Assembly: GCF_000193375.1 (NCBI RefSeq)
Contig: NC_015315.1
Location: 1,558,622-1,622,621 of the forward strand
From: Thermoproteus uzoniensis 768-20
GTDB lineage: Archaea; Thermoproteota; Thermoprotei; Thermoproteales; Thermoproteaceae
DNA: 64,000 bases
Reading direction: 5' to 3'
Part shown: positions 57,266-64,000 of the stretch, piece by piece
Position numbering within the stretch: the first letter of the stretch is position 1
How the letters are laid out: every line of letters starts with the position of its first letter
Position numbers and translations under genes: made by a program
The notes under the pieces: model-generated
The model's database searches: none
Seen by the model: the letters and a program-made list of their open reading frames with translations, nothing else
What the model was told of the DNA's origin: nothing

Positions 57266-58465
57266 GTGGTAGTACAGGCGAGGGTACAAATAGGCATAGT
57301 GGGCAAGCCCAACGCGGGCAAGTCGACCTTCTTCGCGGCGGCCACCATGAAGGACGTCAAGATAGGGCCCGTGCCCTTCACGACCGTGGAGCCGAACGTC
57401 GGCATCGGCTACGTGAGGAGGGACTGCCCGTGCAAGAACCTCAAATGCAACCCCGTGAGCTATTTGGTCCTCGACGGAGTCTGCTACATACCTGTGGAGC
57501 TAGTAGACGTGGCGGGCCTAGTCCCCGGCGCTTGGCAGGGCAGAGGGCTCGGCAATCAATTCCTGGACCACATAAGGAGGGCCCCCGTGCTGATACACAT
57601 AGTGGACGCGTCTGGATCCACCGACGAGGAGGGGCGGATGGTCAAGCCCGGCACCAGGAACCCTGTGGAGGACGTGGAGTTCTTGGAGAGGGAGATCGAC
57701 ATGTGGCTTGTGTCGATCGTGAGGAAGGACTGGGACAAAGCGATAAGGTTCTCCGAGTACGGCAAGAGGCCTCTCGCCGAGCTCCTCATGGAGAAGCTGG
57801 GAGGGCTCGGCTACAGGAGGACACAGGTGGAGGACGTGCTGGAGTCCACAGGGCTCTCGAAGAAGCCGCCCAGCAAGTGGACGGACAACGATTTCCTCGA
57901 CTTCGTGAGCAGATTGAGGACGTACAAGCCCATAGTGATAGCCGCAAACAAGGTGGATCTTCCCGAGGGCGAGGAGGGCTACAAGGCGCTCAAGAAGGCC
58001 TTCCCCGACAGAATTGTGGTCCCCACCAGCGCCGAGGCGGAGCTGGCGTTGAGGAGGGCGGCCAACAAAGGGCTAATACGCTACAAGCCGGGCGACCCCG
58101 ACTTCGAGGTGGTGGGCCAACTAACGCAACAACAGCTGGCCGCTCTGGAGAGGATCAGAGACGTCATGAAGAAGTTCGAAGGCACCGGCGTAGTCGCCGC
58201 CGTAAACGCCGCCGTTTTCGACGCGTTGAGGTACGTAGTGGTCTACCCCGTCGAGGACGAACACCGCCTCACCGACAAGAACGGCAACGTTCTGCCAGAC
58301 GCGCTGTTGGTCCCCGGCGACGCCACGGCCAGAGACGTGGCATATATGATACATACGGAGATCGGGGAGAGGTTCGTCTCGGCCGTCGAGGCCACTACAG
58401 GCAAGAGGCTAAGCGCCGAGAGCAAAGTTAGGGACGGGCTAATCCTGAAGATAATCACCCGGTGA
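57266..58465 (+). CDS. YchF/OLA1-family ATP/GTP-binding protein
   Basis: The 399-residue Obg-type NTPase begins with G1 GKPNAGKS (13-20), then FTTVEPNVGIGYV, LVDVAGLVPGAWQGRGLGNQ and ANKVD. A C-terminal TGS domain contains VYPVEDEHRLTD and HTEIGERFVSA. Two CxxC-type cysteines (CPCKNLKC) early in the chain are an archaeal feature of this branch. YchF proteins bind ribosomes and respond to stress. GTG 57266 is leaderless. Confidence 0.9.
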   Translation: MVVQARVQIGIVGKPNAGKSTFFAAATMKDVKIGPVPFTTVEPNVGIGYVRRDCPCKNLKCNPVSYLVLDGVCYIPVELVDVAGLVPGAWQGRGLGNQFLDHIRRAPVLIHIVDASGSTDEEGRMVKPGTRNPVEDVEFLEREIDMWLVSIVRKDWDKAIRFSEYGKRPLAELLMEKLGGLGYRRTQVEDVLESTGLSKKPPSKWTDNDFLDFVSRLRTYKPIVIAANKVDLPEGEEGYKALKKAFPDRIVVPTSAEAELALRRAANKGLIRYKPGDPDFEVVGQLTQQQLAALERIRDVMKKFEGTGVVAAVNAAVFDALRYVVVYPVEDEHRLTDKNGNVLPDALLVPGDATARDVAYMIHTEIGERFVSAVEATTGKRLSAESKVRDGLILKIITR

Positions 58466-58510
58466 CGCGGCTCCGCCGGCGCTAGGAACTTACGCCCTAT
58501 CCAGCAACCT

Positions 58511-58948
58511 TCACTGGAACGACCTCCCCCTAAGTAGCTTCACCCACGCGTTGCGCCTTATGAAGTCGGGAGCCCCGTCAGCAGGCTCCGGAGCCTCTGC
58601 CGCTTTGCTCTCGACTATCTGCTTGCCGTCAAGCAACTTCTCCAGCCTCTCCAGGACGTACTCGAGCCTCTTGACCAAAGGCTCCAAGTCGTCGACGCGC
58701 GGCGTCTGTGGAGGGGCAAAGCTGTATATGACAGAGGAGCTGGCCATGGGCATCACCACAGCGTAGTAGTTGTAGCTAAGCCTTTGCTCGCCGTCCTCAG
58801 GCCCGGGCGTCTCCGCAATCCTCCTATGCTTGGATAGGGCCTTGTAGACTGTGTTGATGGAGATCCCCAGCCTGTTGGCTATATCTCTAGGCTTCAGCCC
58901 TGAGTTGTAGAGCTCCACAACGCGTTGCTCAGTAGCGGTCAGCTTCAC
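58511..58948 (-). CDS. HTH regulator, LuxR/sigma-region-4-like
   Basis: The 145-residue protein has an N-terminal helix-turn-helix (TATEQRVVELYNSGLKPRDIANRLGISINTVYKAL in part, residues 4-38). It resembles sigma-70 region 4 and LuxR DNA-binding folds. A helical dimerisation stretch follows (LEPLVKRLEYVLERLEKLLD, about 86-108) and a basic C-terminal end. The ligand and targets are unknown. ATG 58948 is about 24 bases after a TATA (58,967-58,976) that also faces the noncoding region. Confidence 0.75.
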   Translation of the reverse strand: MKLTATEQRVVELYNSGLKPRDIANRLGISINTVYKALSKHRRIAETPGPEDGEQRLSYNYYAVVMPMASSSVIYSFAPPQTPRVDDLEPLVKRLEYVLERLEKLLDGKQIVESKAAEAPEPADGAPDFIRRNAWVKLLRGRSFQ

Positions 58949-58995
58949 GGCACTCAGTACATGGTGGCTATTAAAGGTGCTGAGGTATTACGTAC

Positions 58996-59090
58996 GGCGC
59001 TGACATGCCGACTCCATAATCCGAGGTCGGAGGTATGCGATCCCGCGGTTGGAGCGCCGCTCATCGAGGCCCACGCGGGCCGACTCCGGC
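58996..59090. ncRNA. Candidate structured noncoding region, strand uncertain
   Basis: This GC-rich gap between two genes holds several stems: GGCGCT paired with AGCGCC over 62 bases (58,996-59,057), CCGAC with GTCGG inside it, and GGCCC-ACGC-GGGCC nearby (59,069-59,082). On the plus strand a TATA (58,967-58,976) would start a transcript at 58,996-58,998. On the minus strand CTTATATATATAGG (59,108-59,120) would start one near 59,087. Neither direction has a convincing protein start. I could not fit it to a tRNA or to C/D boxes; a single-hairpin H/ACA-like RNA is one possibility. Confidence 0.3.
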
Positions 59091-59153
59091 TCCGATTAAC
59101 GCCGGGCCTATATATATAAGCTTTCCGCCGAGGCGATCCCGCGGCGCCGCGGG

Positions 59154-59813
59154 CTATTCCGGCAAGACGAGCGAGCCGGGATTGGCGCCGTTCCTCAACA
59201 CCTCCAACAACAACGCAGGCCTCCTCCCGTCAACGATATACATAGGTATCCTCGACCTCTTCAAGATCTCGAGGCTCCAGAGATCGGCCAGCTCATAGGT
59301 GCCGGGGAGGGCGCCCGATCTCAGGAACGTAGCGAGCTCCGACGCCTTTATCACCTGTATCTTCCTGGCGTTGGGGTTCCTTCTGGGATCGTCGTCGTAT
59401 ATGCCGTCCACGTTGGCGCAGTTTATCAAAGCCCTAGCCCCCACGGCCTCGGCGGCCAGCGCCGCCACCGTGGCCGTCGACTGCCCCGGCTGGAGGCCGC
59501 CCATGACCACCTTCCTCTTGTACCCCAAAGCGGTTAGCAATTCGCCGAGAGACTCGGCGGGTTTGGGGTACGCATCCTCGCCGAGTCCGGCTATCATAAG
59601 CCAGGCGTTCAACCTGCTCGCCTCTATCCCGATCACGTCAAGCACGTAGTTACCGGCGCCTAGCTCCCGCGCCGCCTCTATGTAAGACCTAGCGACCGTC
59701 CCGCCGCCGGTGATTATGACGGCCTTCTCCTCGACCGACTTGAGGATGGAGGCGTATTCCTTGACCAGCGACCTATCGTCGAAGACCCTCCCGCTGAGCT
59801 TCACCGCTATCAT
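59154..59813 (-). CDS. pyrH: UMP kinase
   Basis: The enzyme phosphorylates UMP in pyrimidine nucleotide synthesis. The 219-residue archaeal-type protein has VKLSGRVFDD, VIITGGGTVARSYIEAARELG, MGGLQPGQSTATVAALAAE and INCANVDGIYDDDPRRNP. These are the UMP kinase/amino-acid kinase motifs. It overlaps the upstream hypothetical gene by four bases (ATGA), so both are co-translated. Confidence 0.93.
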   Translation of the reverse strand: MIAVKLSGRVFDDRSLVKEYASILKSVEEKAVIITGGGTVARSYIEAARELGAGNYVLDVIGIEASRLNAWLMIAGLGEDAYPKPAESLGELLTALGYKRKVVMGGLQPGQSTATVAALAAEAVGARALINCANVDGIYDDDPRRNPNARKIQVIKASELATFLRSGALPGTYELADLWSLEILKRSRIPMYIVDGRRPALLLEVLRNGANPGSLVLPE

Positions 59814-60319
59814 TGCCTGGCCAGAAACCTCTCGACGCCCTTCTTTATGCCCTCCTTGACGTAGGACGGCATCTCGAGACCCTCGAGCTGTGGAGACACG
59901 CCGTCACATACCTTGGAGAGCTCGTCCATATGCCTAACCGCGTACTCTATGGCGTCTCTGTCGTTGGTCGCATACACCGGCTCCAACACAGCCTGGTCAG
60001 AGCAGTCTGACTGCAGCCAAGCCGCCCTCGACCGCGCCTGCGAGATCTTTGTTAGGAACTCGTTCGGGTCGACCTCCTCGCCGCGGTACACGACCTTGAT
60101 AGATTTACCCAAGAGCTTCCTCCTGACCTCTACCTTGACGGGGCCGGCCTCAACAGGCCGCTCCTCGGCGATGGCCCTCATTACAACATCGGCTACCGAG
60201 GCCAGCTCAAGGTCGGCCGAGTACTCCCTCCTCAGCCTCGCACACTCGCAGAGCCTCGCCAACATCGAGTAGTACCCCTCGGCTATGGCGCCTATCGCTA
60301 TCTCTAAAGGCGTAGGCAC
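59810..60319 (-). CDS. Hypothetical protein coupled to UMP kinase
   Basis: From GTG 60319 the protein has 169 residues. The N-terminal half is helical (LEIAIGAIAEGYYSMLARLC, VADVVMRAIAEERP) with a short beta segment (KSIKVVYRGEEVDPNEFL) and a long C-terminal helical part. The GTG is about 25 bases after an ATATATTTATTG box, while an upstream TTG is next to that box. I do not recognise it; its coupling to pyrH suggests a shared need. Its start region also carries the promoter of guide RNA G on the other strand. Confidence 0.6.
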   Translation of the reverse strand: MPTPLEIAIGAIAEGYYSMLARLCECARLRREYSADLELASVADVVMRAIAEERPVEAGPVKVEVRRKLLGKSIKVVYRGEEVDPNEFLTKISQARSRAAWLQSDCSDQAVLEPVYATNDRDAIEYAVRHMDELSKVCDGVSPQLEGLEMPSYVKEGIKKGVERFLARQ

Positions 60320-60347
60320 GCCTTTAATTACCTGCAATAAATATATT

Positions 60348-60395
60348 GTGATGAGAACAGGCTAGCCTACAGGTGACGAGGGATCTAAGCGCTGA
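60348..60395 (+). ncRNA. Box C/D guide RNA (G)
   Basis: Boxes: C GTGATGA (60348-60354), D' CCTA (degenerate, 60366-60369), spacer CAG, C' GTGACGA (60373-60379) and D CTGA (60392-60395). Guides are GAACAGGCTAG and GGGATCTAAGCG. TTTAATTA (60323-60330) is the TATA. Box D and the bases after it also form a hairpin (GGATCT...AGATCC), which is unusual for this RNA class. Confidence 0.65.
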
Positions 60396-60397
60396 GA

Positions 60398-60651
60398 TCC
60401 TTCGCAGACCGCAACTTATGCGACCGCAACCTGGTCTGGGACCGCCGTGAGGCACGCCCACGCCGGGGGCTGGGGAGCTCGCCGGTTGTTCCAGGCCGCT
60501 CGCTCTACGACGTCCCAGTGGCTCCAGATGCTTTAGTAGCTCTTGAAGCGATGACCGCCATTACGCCGGCCGACCGCGCGCCTAGGGCAGACCTCGAGGA
60601 GGATAGGCCGCTTGGAGACCCCACTGCGCGATGAATACATCGCCAGATCGC
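60398..60651. other. Noncoding or decayed stretch without an intact gene
   Basis: About 250 bases lie between the guide RNA and the MFS gene. The base composition is gene-like, and on the minus strand a frame of about 45 codons (ending at an in-frame TAG near 60,522) continues in the same frame past the stop. It reads MAVIASRATKASGATGTS before the stop and SERPGTTGELPSPRRGRASR after it. This looks like the remains of a coding end, possibly from a transposon protein, but I found no family match, target duplication or terminal repeat. Confidence 0.3.
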
Positions 60652-61830
60652 CTAATTAGCGGAGGAGTCCCCTGGGGGTTTCTGGCTTAACTGGCGATTT
60701 GCTAGTAAGAGTGCCGCGGCGCCTATTCTCGTCAACGTGGCTACTAATAGAATAGCCAAGGGCGGATTTAGCGTCGCCCACAAGGCGGCAACTACCGGCG
60801 TAGCGATGCCTGGGAGGTTGGCCATAAGGACCGCGTTTAACGCCACGAGCAAGCCTCTATGAGTTTTAAAGATGTCGGATGTGTAAATATTAAGAGCCGC
60901 TCTGTAAATTGACGCCAGAGAGACGCTTCCCAATATGGCATATGCAAACACCGGAGCGACGGGGCTTAACAACGCAAACGTAGCAACAAAGGGGGAGTCG
61001 ATGAGGAGAAGCACCGCCAGAAATTTAGGAATAGAGTCTTTATACTTGTCCATCAAGTGGCCTAAAATCAGCGAAAAGGGTATGGGCACAAGGTTGTAAA
61101 ACGTGAAGAATAGCGCAATTTCGTAATCCGACATGCCAATTACGTCTTTTAGAAACGGGGCTAAAAACGGCGAGATAGCGAAAGAAATGCCTAAGAGCGC
61201 CATCACGGCGACTATTCTGGCATATTCACGCGACGTAAGGACATATTTCAACTCTTTTAGATAGCTCAGTGAGGTGGAGGTGGAGACTCTCCTCAAAGTC
61301 TCGATTAGGAAAAACCGCGCCATAAGCCCGGCGATGGAAATCACAAGTACCACGTAAACAGCCGACGTACGTCCATATAAGGCGGCGATTAGCCCCAAGG
61401 CGAAGGAGCCCGCCGCGTATGACGCGTAGGAGAGCGCCGGGCCGATTGATATAATCTTTCCCCTCCAGTTCTCTGGGACGGACTCGATACGCATGACAAA
61501 AGAGGCCGAGGTGGGCAAGCCGTCTGCAACGAAAAACAAAACCACGGCTAGGGGGAGGAGCTCCGGCCTCAACAGACAGAGAATAGACGATATGTATACA
61601 GCATCTGAGATAATTAGCGTGGGCTTTCTGCCTATCTTGTCCGCTAGATAGCCCCCCGCAAAATTGGCCAGAGAGTCCAGAACTTGCGACACGAGCCTGA
61701 CGACGGCGAAAACCCCCAACCCCCAGTCGTACAACCTAAGCGAGAGATACCACGATAAGAACCCGTTTATAAAGCCCTTGCTATACCCAACGCCGTAGAG
61801 TATTGCGACATTTCGCTTAATCCACGTCAT
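60652..61830 (-). CDS. MFS transporter
   Basis: The 392-residue protein with about 12 transmembrane helices belongs to the major facilitator superfamily. After the second helix comes the loop GYLADKIGRKPTLII, the family's conserved motif A (usually G-x3-D-x-x-G-R-K). A related LGHLMDKYKDSIPK is in the second half. The substrate cannot be told. ATG 61830 is preferred over 61851 because of a TATA near 61867. Codons are plainer and more AT-rich than in neighbouring genes, and it lies between decayed stretches, which hints at transfer. Confidence 0.82.
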   Translation of the reverse strand: MTWIKRNVAILYGVGYSKGFINGFLSWYLSLRLYDWGLGVFAVVRLVSQVLDSLANFAGGYLADKIGRKPTLIISDAVYISSILCLLRPELLPLAVVLFFVADGLPTSASFVMRIESVPENWRGKIISIGPALSYASYAAGSFALGLIAALYGRTSAVYVVLVISIAGLMARFFLIETLRRVSTSTSLSYLKELKYVLTSREYARIVAVMALLGISFAISPFLAPFLKDVIGMSDYEIALFFTFYNLVPIPFSLILGHLMDKYKDSIPKFLAVLLLIDSPFVATFALLSPVAPVFAYAILGSVSLASIYRAALNIYTSDIFKTHRGLLVALNAVLMANLPGIATPVVAALWATLNPPLAILLVATLTRIGAAALLLANRQLSQKPPGDSSAN

Positions 61831-62050
61831 CGTCGCATGCGCGCCCATCAACTAACACGACCTTTATAGCAGGTTTTTCATATGTATTATTCACCAGCCT
61901 CTTCATGATTTTTGCAGAAAAAAGGTTTAAAAATTTTTCTCAGAGGTTTTGCGCCGCCAGGCCGGAGCGTGTAATAAAGCCGGCGTTCCCCCAACTGCAA
62001 ATTCGTGACAAGTCGCTGTGTCTGTCGGACAGCATGCGTAAAAATGCCGG
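61831..62050. other. Spacer upstream of the MFS gene
   Basis: The spacer holds the MFS promoter (ACCTTTATAGCAGG at about 61,861) and an AT-rich stretch (61,905-61,945). It also has a small palindrome, CTGTCGGACAG (62,023-62,033). I see no intact reading frame or RNA gene. Confidence 0.4.
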
Positions 62051-62224
62051 CTAAGTGCGAAAGCTGGAATAAAGCCGCACGGCCTCCCTCCTCAACTCTC
62101 TCATCCAGGGACTGTCGCTCTGCCACTCCGCGGGAGTATACACTATGAGCTCTATATTTAGCAACTACGGGGACGCTCCCCACAAGGCCGTTACCACGAT
62201 CATCTCGAGGATCCCCCGCTTCAT
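62051..62224 (-). pseudogene. Broken minimal nucleotidyltransferase gene
   Basis: The frame starts MKRGILEMIVVTALWGASP, hits a TAG (62165-62167), then continues in the same frame as LLNIELIVYTPAEWQSDSPW and ends after 57 codons. The two halves match the first strand and the VELIVYTPEEW part of minimal nucleotidyltransferases (the MNT half of HEPN/MNT pairs). The segment between them that should hold the GSxxRG and DxD catalytic residues is missing. It therefore carries a stop and probably a deletion. Its ATG overlaps the stop of the upstream gene, showing a former two-gene operon. Confidence 0.6.
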
Positions 62225-62505
62225 ACCTTCTTGAAGACGAGGACGTGGGTTCCGCTCCCCCACTTCCCCGGCCCCGTGGAGTAGACCTTGTAGTGGCTCA
62301 ACAACCTCAGCCCGCGCTCTGCCGCCTCGTCTACAAACCTGACGGCCGACGTCCTCCTCTCCTCTATATTGGCTATGCCAAGTAGCAACGCAGAGAGCTC
62401 TAGGTAGAAGAAGTTAAGAAACGCCTCTTCTGCGCCGATGCCCAGCTCGCCGATTTTTCGTATACTTCTGCAGTTATAATCAAGATCGCACAAAGCGGCG
62501 AACAC
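62221..62505 (-). CDS. Hypothetical protein upstream of the broken nucleotidyltransferase
   Basis: The 94-residue protein is mainly helical in its first 70 residues (FLNFFYLELSALLLGIANIE) and ends in a strand (GSGTHVLVFKKV). Its four-base overlap with the broken nucleotidyltransferase suggests it was the HEPN-like or substrate-binding partner, but I see no HEPN RxxxxH motif. It has two early cysteines. The gene may itself be shortened. GTG 62505 is the assumed start; a TATA-like CAATATTA sits rather close. Confidence 0.5.
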   Translation of the reverse strand: MFAALCDLDYNCRSIRKIGELGIGAEEAFLNFFYLELSALLLGIANIEERRTSAVRFVDEAAERGLRLLSHYKVYSTGPGKWGSGTHVLVFKKV

Positions 62506-62592
62506 CTCGTCTAATATTGAAGTAGCCTATCTAGTTGAGACATAGAAGAAAGATTGAAAGTGCGAACATATTTGGTGGGGCCGCCGGGATTT

Positions 62593-62608
62593 CTGGGCGG
62601 CTACGCCC
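62593..62608 (-). other. tRNA-Pro intron in the T loop
   Basis: Sixteen extra bases interrupt TTC...AAAT of the T loop and fold into GGGCG-TAGC-CGCCC. The exact cut may shift by one base. T-loop introns are known in Thermoproteales tRNAs and support the taxonomic assignment. Confidence 0.8.
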
Positions 62609-62627
62609 GAACCCGGGATCTCGCGGG

Positions 62628-62648
62628 CCTGCTCGCGGCCGACGCCGC
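62628..62648 (-). other. tRNA-Pro intron at the canonical 37/38 site
   Basis: The 21 bases between A37 and C38 form an internal GCGGC/GCCGC stem with a four-base loop. With the anticodon stem this gives the bulge-helix-bulge outline cut by archaeal splicing endonuclease. Confidence 0.8.
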
Positions 62649-62714
62649 TCCAAGCCGCGCATCTTACCAGGCTCGACTACGGCCCCGGATCAAAAGTATG
62701 TCGATTTTAAAAAA

Positions 62715-63107
62715 TTAAGAGGGCGCCTCCGCCAGCCTCTCGAGCGCTATCTTCTCGGCCAAGAAATCCCTGATGCTGATCACTCCGTAGATCTCGTCGC
62801 CCCTCATCACCACCATATGCCTAATTCCCATCTCCCTCATGAGGCTCCAGACCGCCTCGACGTCGTCGTTGAAGTTGACCGTGACCACCTCGCGCCTCAT
62901 GATCTCCTCGACGGGGGCCTTCGGCGAGGCCCCCGAAGCGACGGCCCTAACTATATCCCTCTCCGAAATCACGCCCACCAATCTGCCGGAGGACACCACG
63001 GGGAGGAAGCCGATGCGCCTCTCCGCCATTATTCTGGCCGCCTCCTCTATCGTCGCGCTGGGCTCGACAGTTATCACCGGCCTTTTAGCTATAGCCCCAG
63101 CCTTCAC
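62715..63107 (-). CDS. CBS-domain pair protein
   Basis: The 130-residue protein is one Bateman pair. The first repeat has ATIEEAARIMAERRIGFLPV followed by LVGVISERDIV, and the second has DDVEAVWSLMREMGIRHMVV followed by IYGVISIRDFL. It probably binds an adenine nucleotide or AdoMet. GTG 63107 is about 24 bases after a TTTTTAAAATT box; the frame is open upstream to another GTG inside the promoter. Its stop is just before the TATA of the tRNA-Pro gene. Confidence 0.85.
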   Translation of the reverse strand: MKAGAIAKRPVITVEPSATIEEAARIMAERRIGFLPVVSSGRLVGVISERDIVRAVASGASPKAPVEEIMRREVVTVNFNDDVEAVWSLMREMGIRHMVVMRGDEIYGVISIRDFLAEKIALERLAEAPS

Positions 63108-63168
63108 GACAATATTACACACAGAATTTTAAAAATATTGACTCCGAAAATCGTGAAAAAGTTTATAT

Positions 63169-63951
63169 TTATGAGAAATATGTATATATGCCAAGTCCTA
63201 TTAAGAAAAATCCTAAAATCAATAAGCTAAGTCTACCAGCTCTAACTAGTATTTGAGGAGCCCTAACCAAGCTGACCAAGCCCCTGTAGGCCAGCATCAC
63301 TATACCCAACTGGCCTAGGAAGGAGCCGAAGCCGAAGAGGAAACCCACGAGCGCGGCCGGGAACCAGGGCGCGGCCGCCTTAACCGTCAGCGCCAGGAGG
63401 AGGACCACGAAGAAATCCCCGCCGAAGGCGGCGCCGAGGCCGTGTATCCATATCGCCTTGTAGTCGGGCGCCGCCTCCCCGCCCTCCTCGCGGCTTTTCC
63501 TCAAATATATAGCGGCTATCGCGATCATGGTGACCCCCACCAACACGTCCACAAGCCAGTCGTAGACGCCTCGGAACAGGGCTTCGGGGAGAAGGCCCAC
63601 CAAGGCGCTCATGGCCGTCCACACGAGCGTCAAGGCGCCTGTGAAGGTCGCGGTGGCCAGCACAGCTCTGGCGGTATCCCTCTGCATCATGGCGTAGGAG
63701 ATCGTTATAGGCCACGTATGCTCGTCCGGCTTGAGCCCGTGCACCACGCCTATCGCCAGCATGGCCGCCGGCAGTACGTAGCCGAGAGACGAGAGGATAG
63801 CCCTAGCTACCGGCTCAAGTATATCGGGCATGGAGAGTATGGCTATGATTATCGCCGTCGCGATAACCACGGCCAAGACCACGTCGAGCCTAAGGCCGTT
63901 GTGCACTCCGTCCTCCGTACCACCGGCGGGATTCCTCGTCGCTCTGTGCAT
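63169..63951 (-). CDS. Membrane protein resembling NiCoT/NicO metal permeases
   Basis: The 260-residue protein has six to seven transmembrane helices. In the second helix region it has GVVHGLKPDEHTWPITISYA, reminiscent of the H-x4-D-H motif of nickel/cobalt transporters and UreH-like permeases. Later HGLGAAFGGDFFVVLL and FLFGFGSFLGQLGI also fit. Metal transport is therefore likely but the metal is unknown; a sulfite or thiol exporter is an alternative. ATG 63951 has CTTAAATATGC about 26 bases upstream. Confidence 0.65.
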   Translation of the reverse strand: MHRATRNPAGGTEDGVHNGLRLDVVLAVVIATAIIIAILSMPDILEPVARAILSSLGYVLPAAMLAIGVVHGLKPDEHTWPITISYAMMQRDTARAVLATATFTGALTLVWTAMSALVGLLPEALFRGVYDWLVDVLVGVTMIAIAAIYLRKSREEGGEAAPDYKAIWIHGLGAAFGGDFFVVLLLALTVKAAAPWFPAALVGFLFGFGSFLGQLGIVMLAYRGLVSLVRAPQILVRAGRLSLLILGFFLIGLGIYTYFS

Positions 63952-64000
63952 TGCGTAACTCAGCATCCTGCATATTTAAGCTTTTCGCCTACGCTATTAG

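Larger units (their letters stand above)
62573..62686 (-). tRNA. tRNA-Pro(TGG) with two introns, one in the T loop
   Basis: The acceptor stem GGGGCCG (62686-62680) pairs with CGGCCCC, with discriminator A at 62576 and an encoded CCA at 62573-62575. The anticodon stem CGCGG/CCGCG encloses TGG at 62652-62650. A 21-base intron (62648-62628) follows base 37, containing a GCGGC-GTCG-GCCGC hairpin. The T stem CCGGG/CCCGG has a 23-base loop instead of 7, so 16 bases (about 62608-62593, hairpin GGGCG-TAGC-CGCCC) must be a second intron. Removing both leaves 74 bases. A TATA (TTTTTTAAAATC) is about 25 bases upstream. Confidence 0.93.

Noticed and set aside
57202-58431. A second long plus-strand frame over the YchF gene
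   Set aside because: It overlaps YchF in another frame and is Arg/Gly-rich, whereas the YchF frame has all GTPase motifs and a TGS domain.
58996-59060. A tRNA in the structured region
   Set aside because: The outer stem is only six pairs, there is no T-arm or CCA, and no set of introns gave a cloverleaf.
60398-60651. RNase P or SRP RNA in the noncoding stretch
   Set aside because: The conserved RNase P core motifs and an SRP-type long hairpin are absent on both strands.
61887-62183. A 98-codon frame on the minus strand beside the broken nucleotidyltransferase
   Set aside because: It lies in a different frame from the recognisable nucleotidyltransferase remnants, has no family features, and runs through an AT-rich spacer.
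62706-63232. Hints of a CRISPR array near the right end
   Set aside because: No repeated units with regular spacing were found here or anywhere else in the window.

Overview
The window comes from a hyperthermophilic crenarchaeon of the Thermoproteaceae, most like Thermoproteus or Pyrobaculum. The evidence is an undivided RpoB with split RpoA'/RpoA'', RpoH and RpoN, RadA, TFB, an archaeal AdoMet synthetase, a CDP-archaeol synthase, near-universal leaderless promoters (a TATA box about 26 bases before the start codon, very often GTG), box C/D guide RNAs, and a tRNA with an intron in the T loop. The family assignment is inference from these traits; no species is named.

Layout. 1-16 kb: proline biosynthesis (partial proC), an MDR oxidoreductase facing a TFB paralogue, tRNA-Leu(GAG), GGGP synthase with Elf1, and an inositol-phosphatase/SWIM pair. 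This stretch also has a geranylgeranyl-reductase-like flavoprotein, an HD phosphohydrolase, an M24 peptidase/ASCH pair, several unassigned genes, a RimK-type ligase with a small zinc protein, and a possible CdvA-like protein. 16-25.4 kb: family-4 uracil-DNA glycosylase, a DUF2070/DUF2153 operon, Trm5, RadA, a B12-type radical-SAM protein resembling GDGT ring synthases, a triple C2H2 zinc finger and CarS. 25.4-40.9 kb: the information-processing core (A-type ATPase F-E-A; rpoH-rpoB-rpoA1-rpoA2; L30e-nusA-S12; rpoD-L18e-L13-S9-rpoN; LSm-AdoMet synthetase). 40.9-60.3 kb: Rio2/DUF460, UPF0179, a DUF357-nucleotidyltransferase with endonuclease V, a proteasome beta subunit lacking Thr1, AmrS, DUF47, SAM hydrolase with an ADP-forming acyl-CoA synthetase subunit, RtcA, a NOG1-like GTPase and S11. 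It also holds an eight-CBS protein, a membrane protein, YchF and UMP kinase. 60.3-64 kb: looser gene content, with a guide RNA, a degraded stretch, an MFS transporter, a broken nucleotidyltransferase, tRNA-Pro(TGG) with two introns, a CBS protein and a metal-permease-like membrane protein.

Genes are packed tightly. ATGA overlaps mark operons, and divergent genes share one short promoter. Three genes of isoprenoid-lipid assembly (GGGP synthase, CarS, GGR-like) and a possible ring synthase are spread over the first 25 kb.

The most unexpected signal is a set of seven candidate box C/D guide RNA genes outside the proteins. In four of them the D box lies 25-30 bases before the leaderless start of the next gene, directly against that gene's TATA box. 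A second repeated signal is short, extremely AT-rich islands inside otherwise GC-rich genes, with a matching switch in synonymous codons. No CRISPR array, rRNA or intact insertion sequence was seen.
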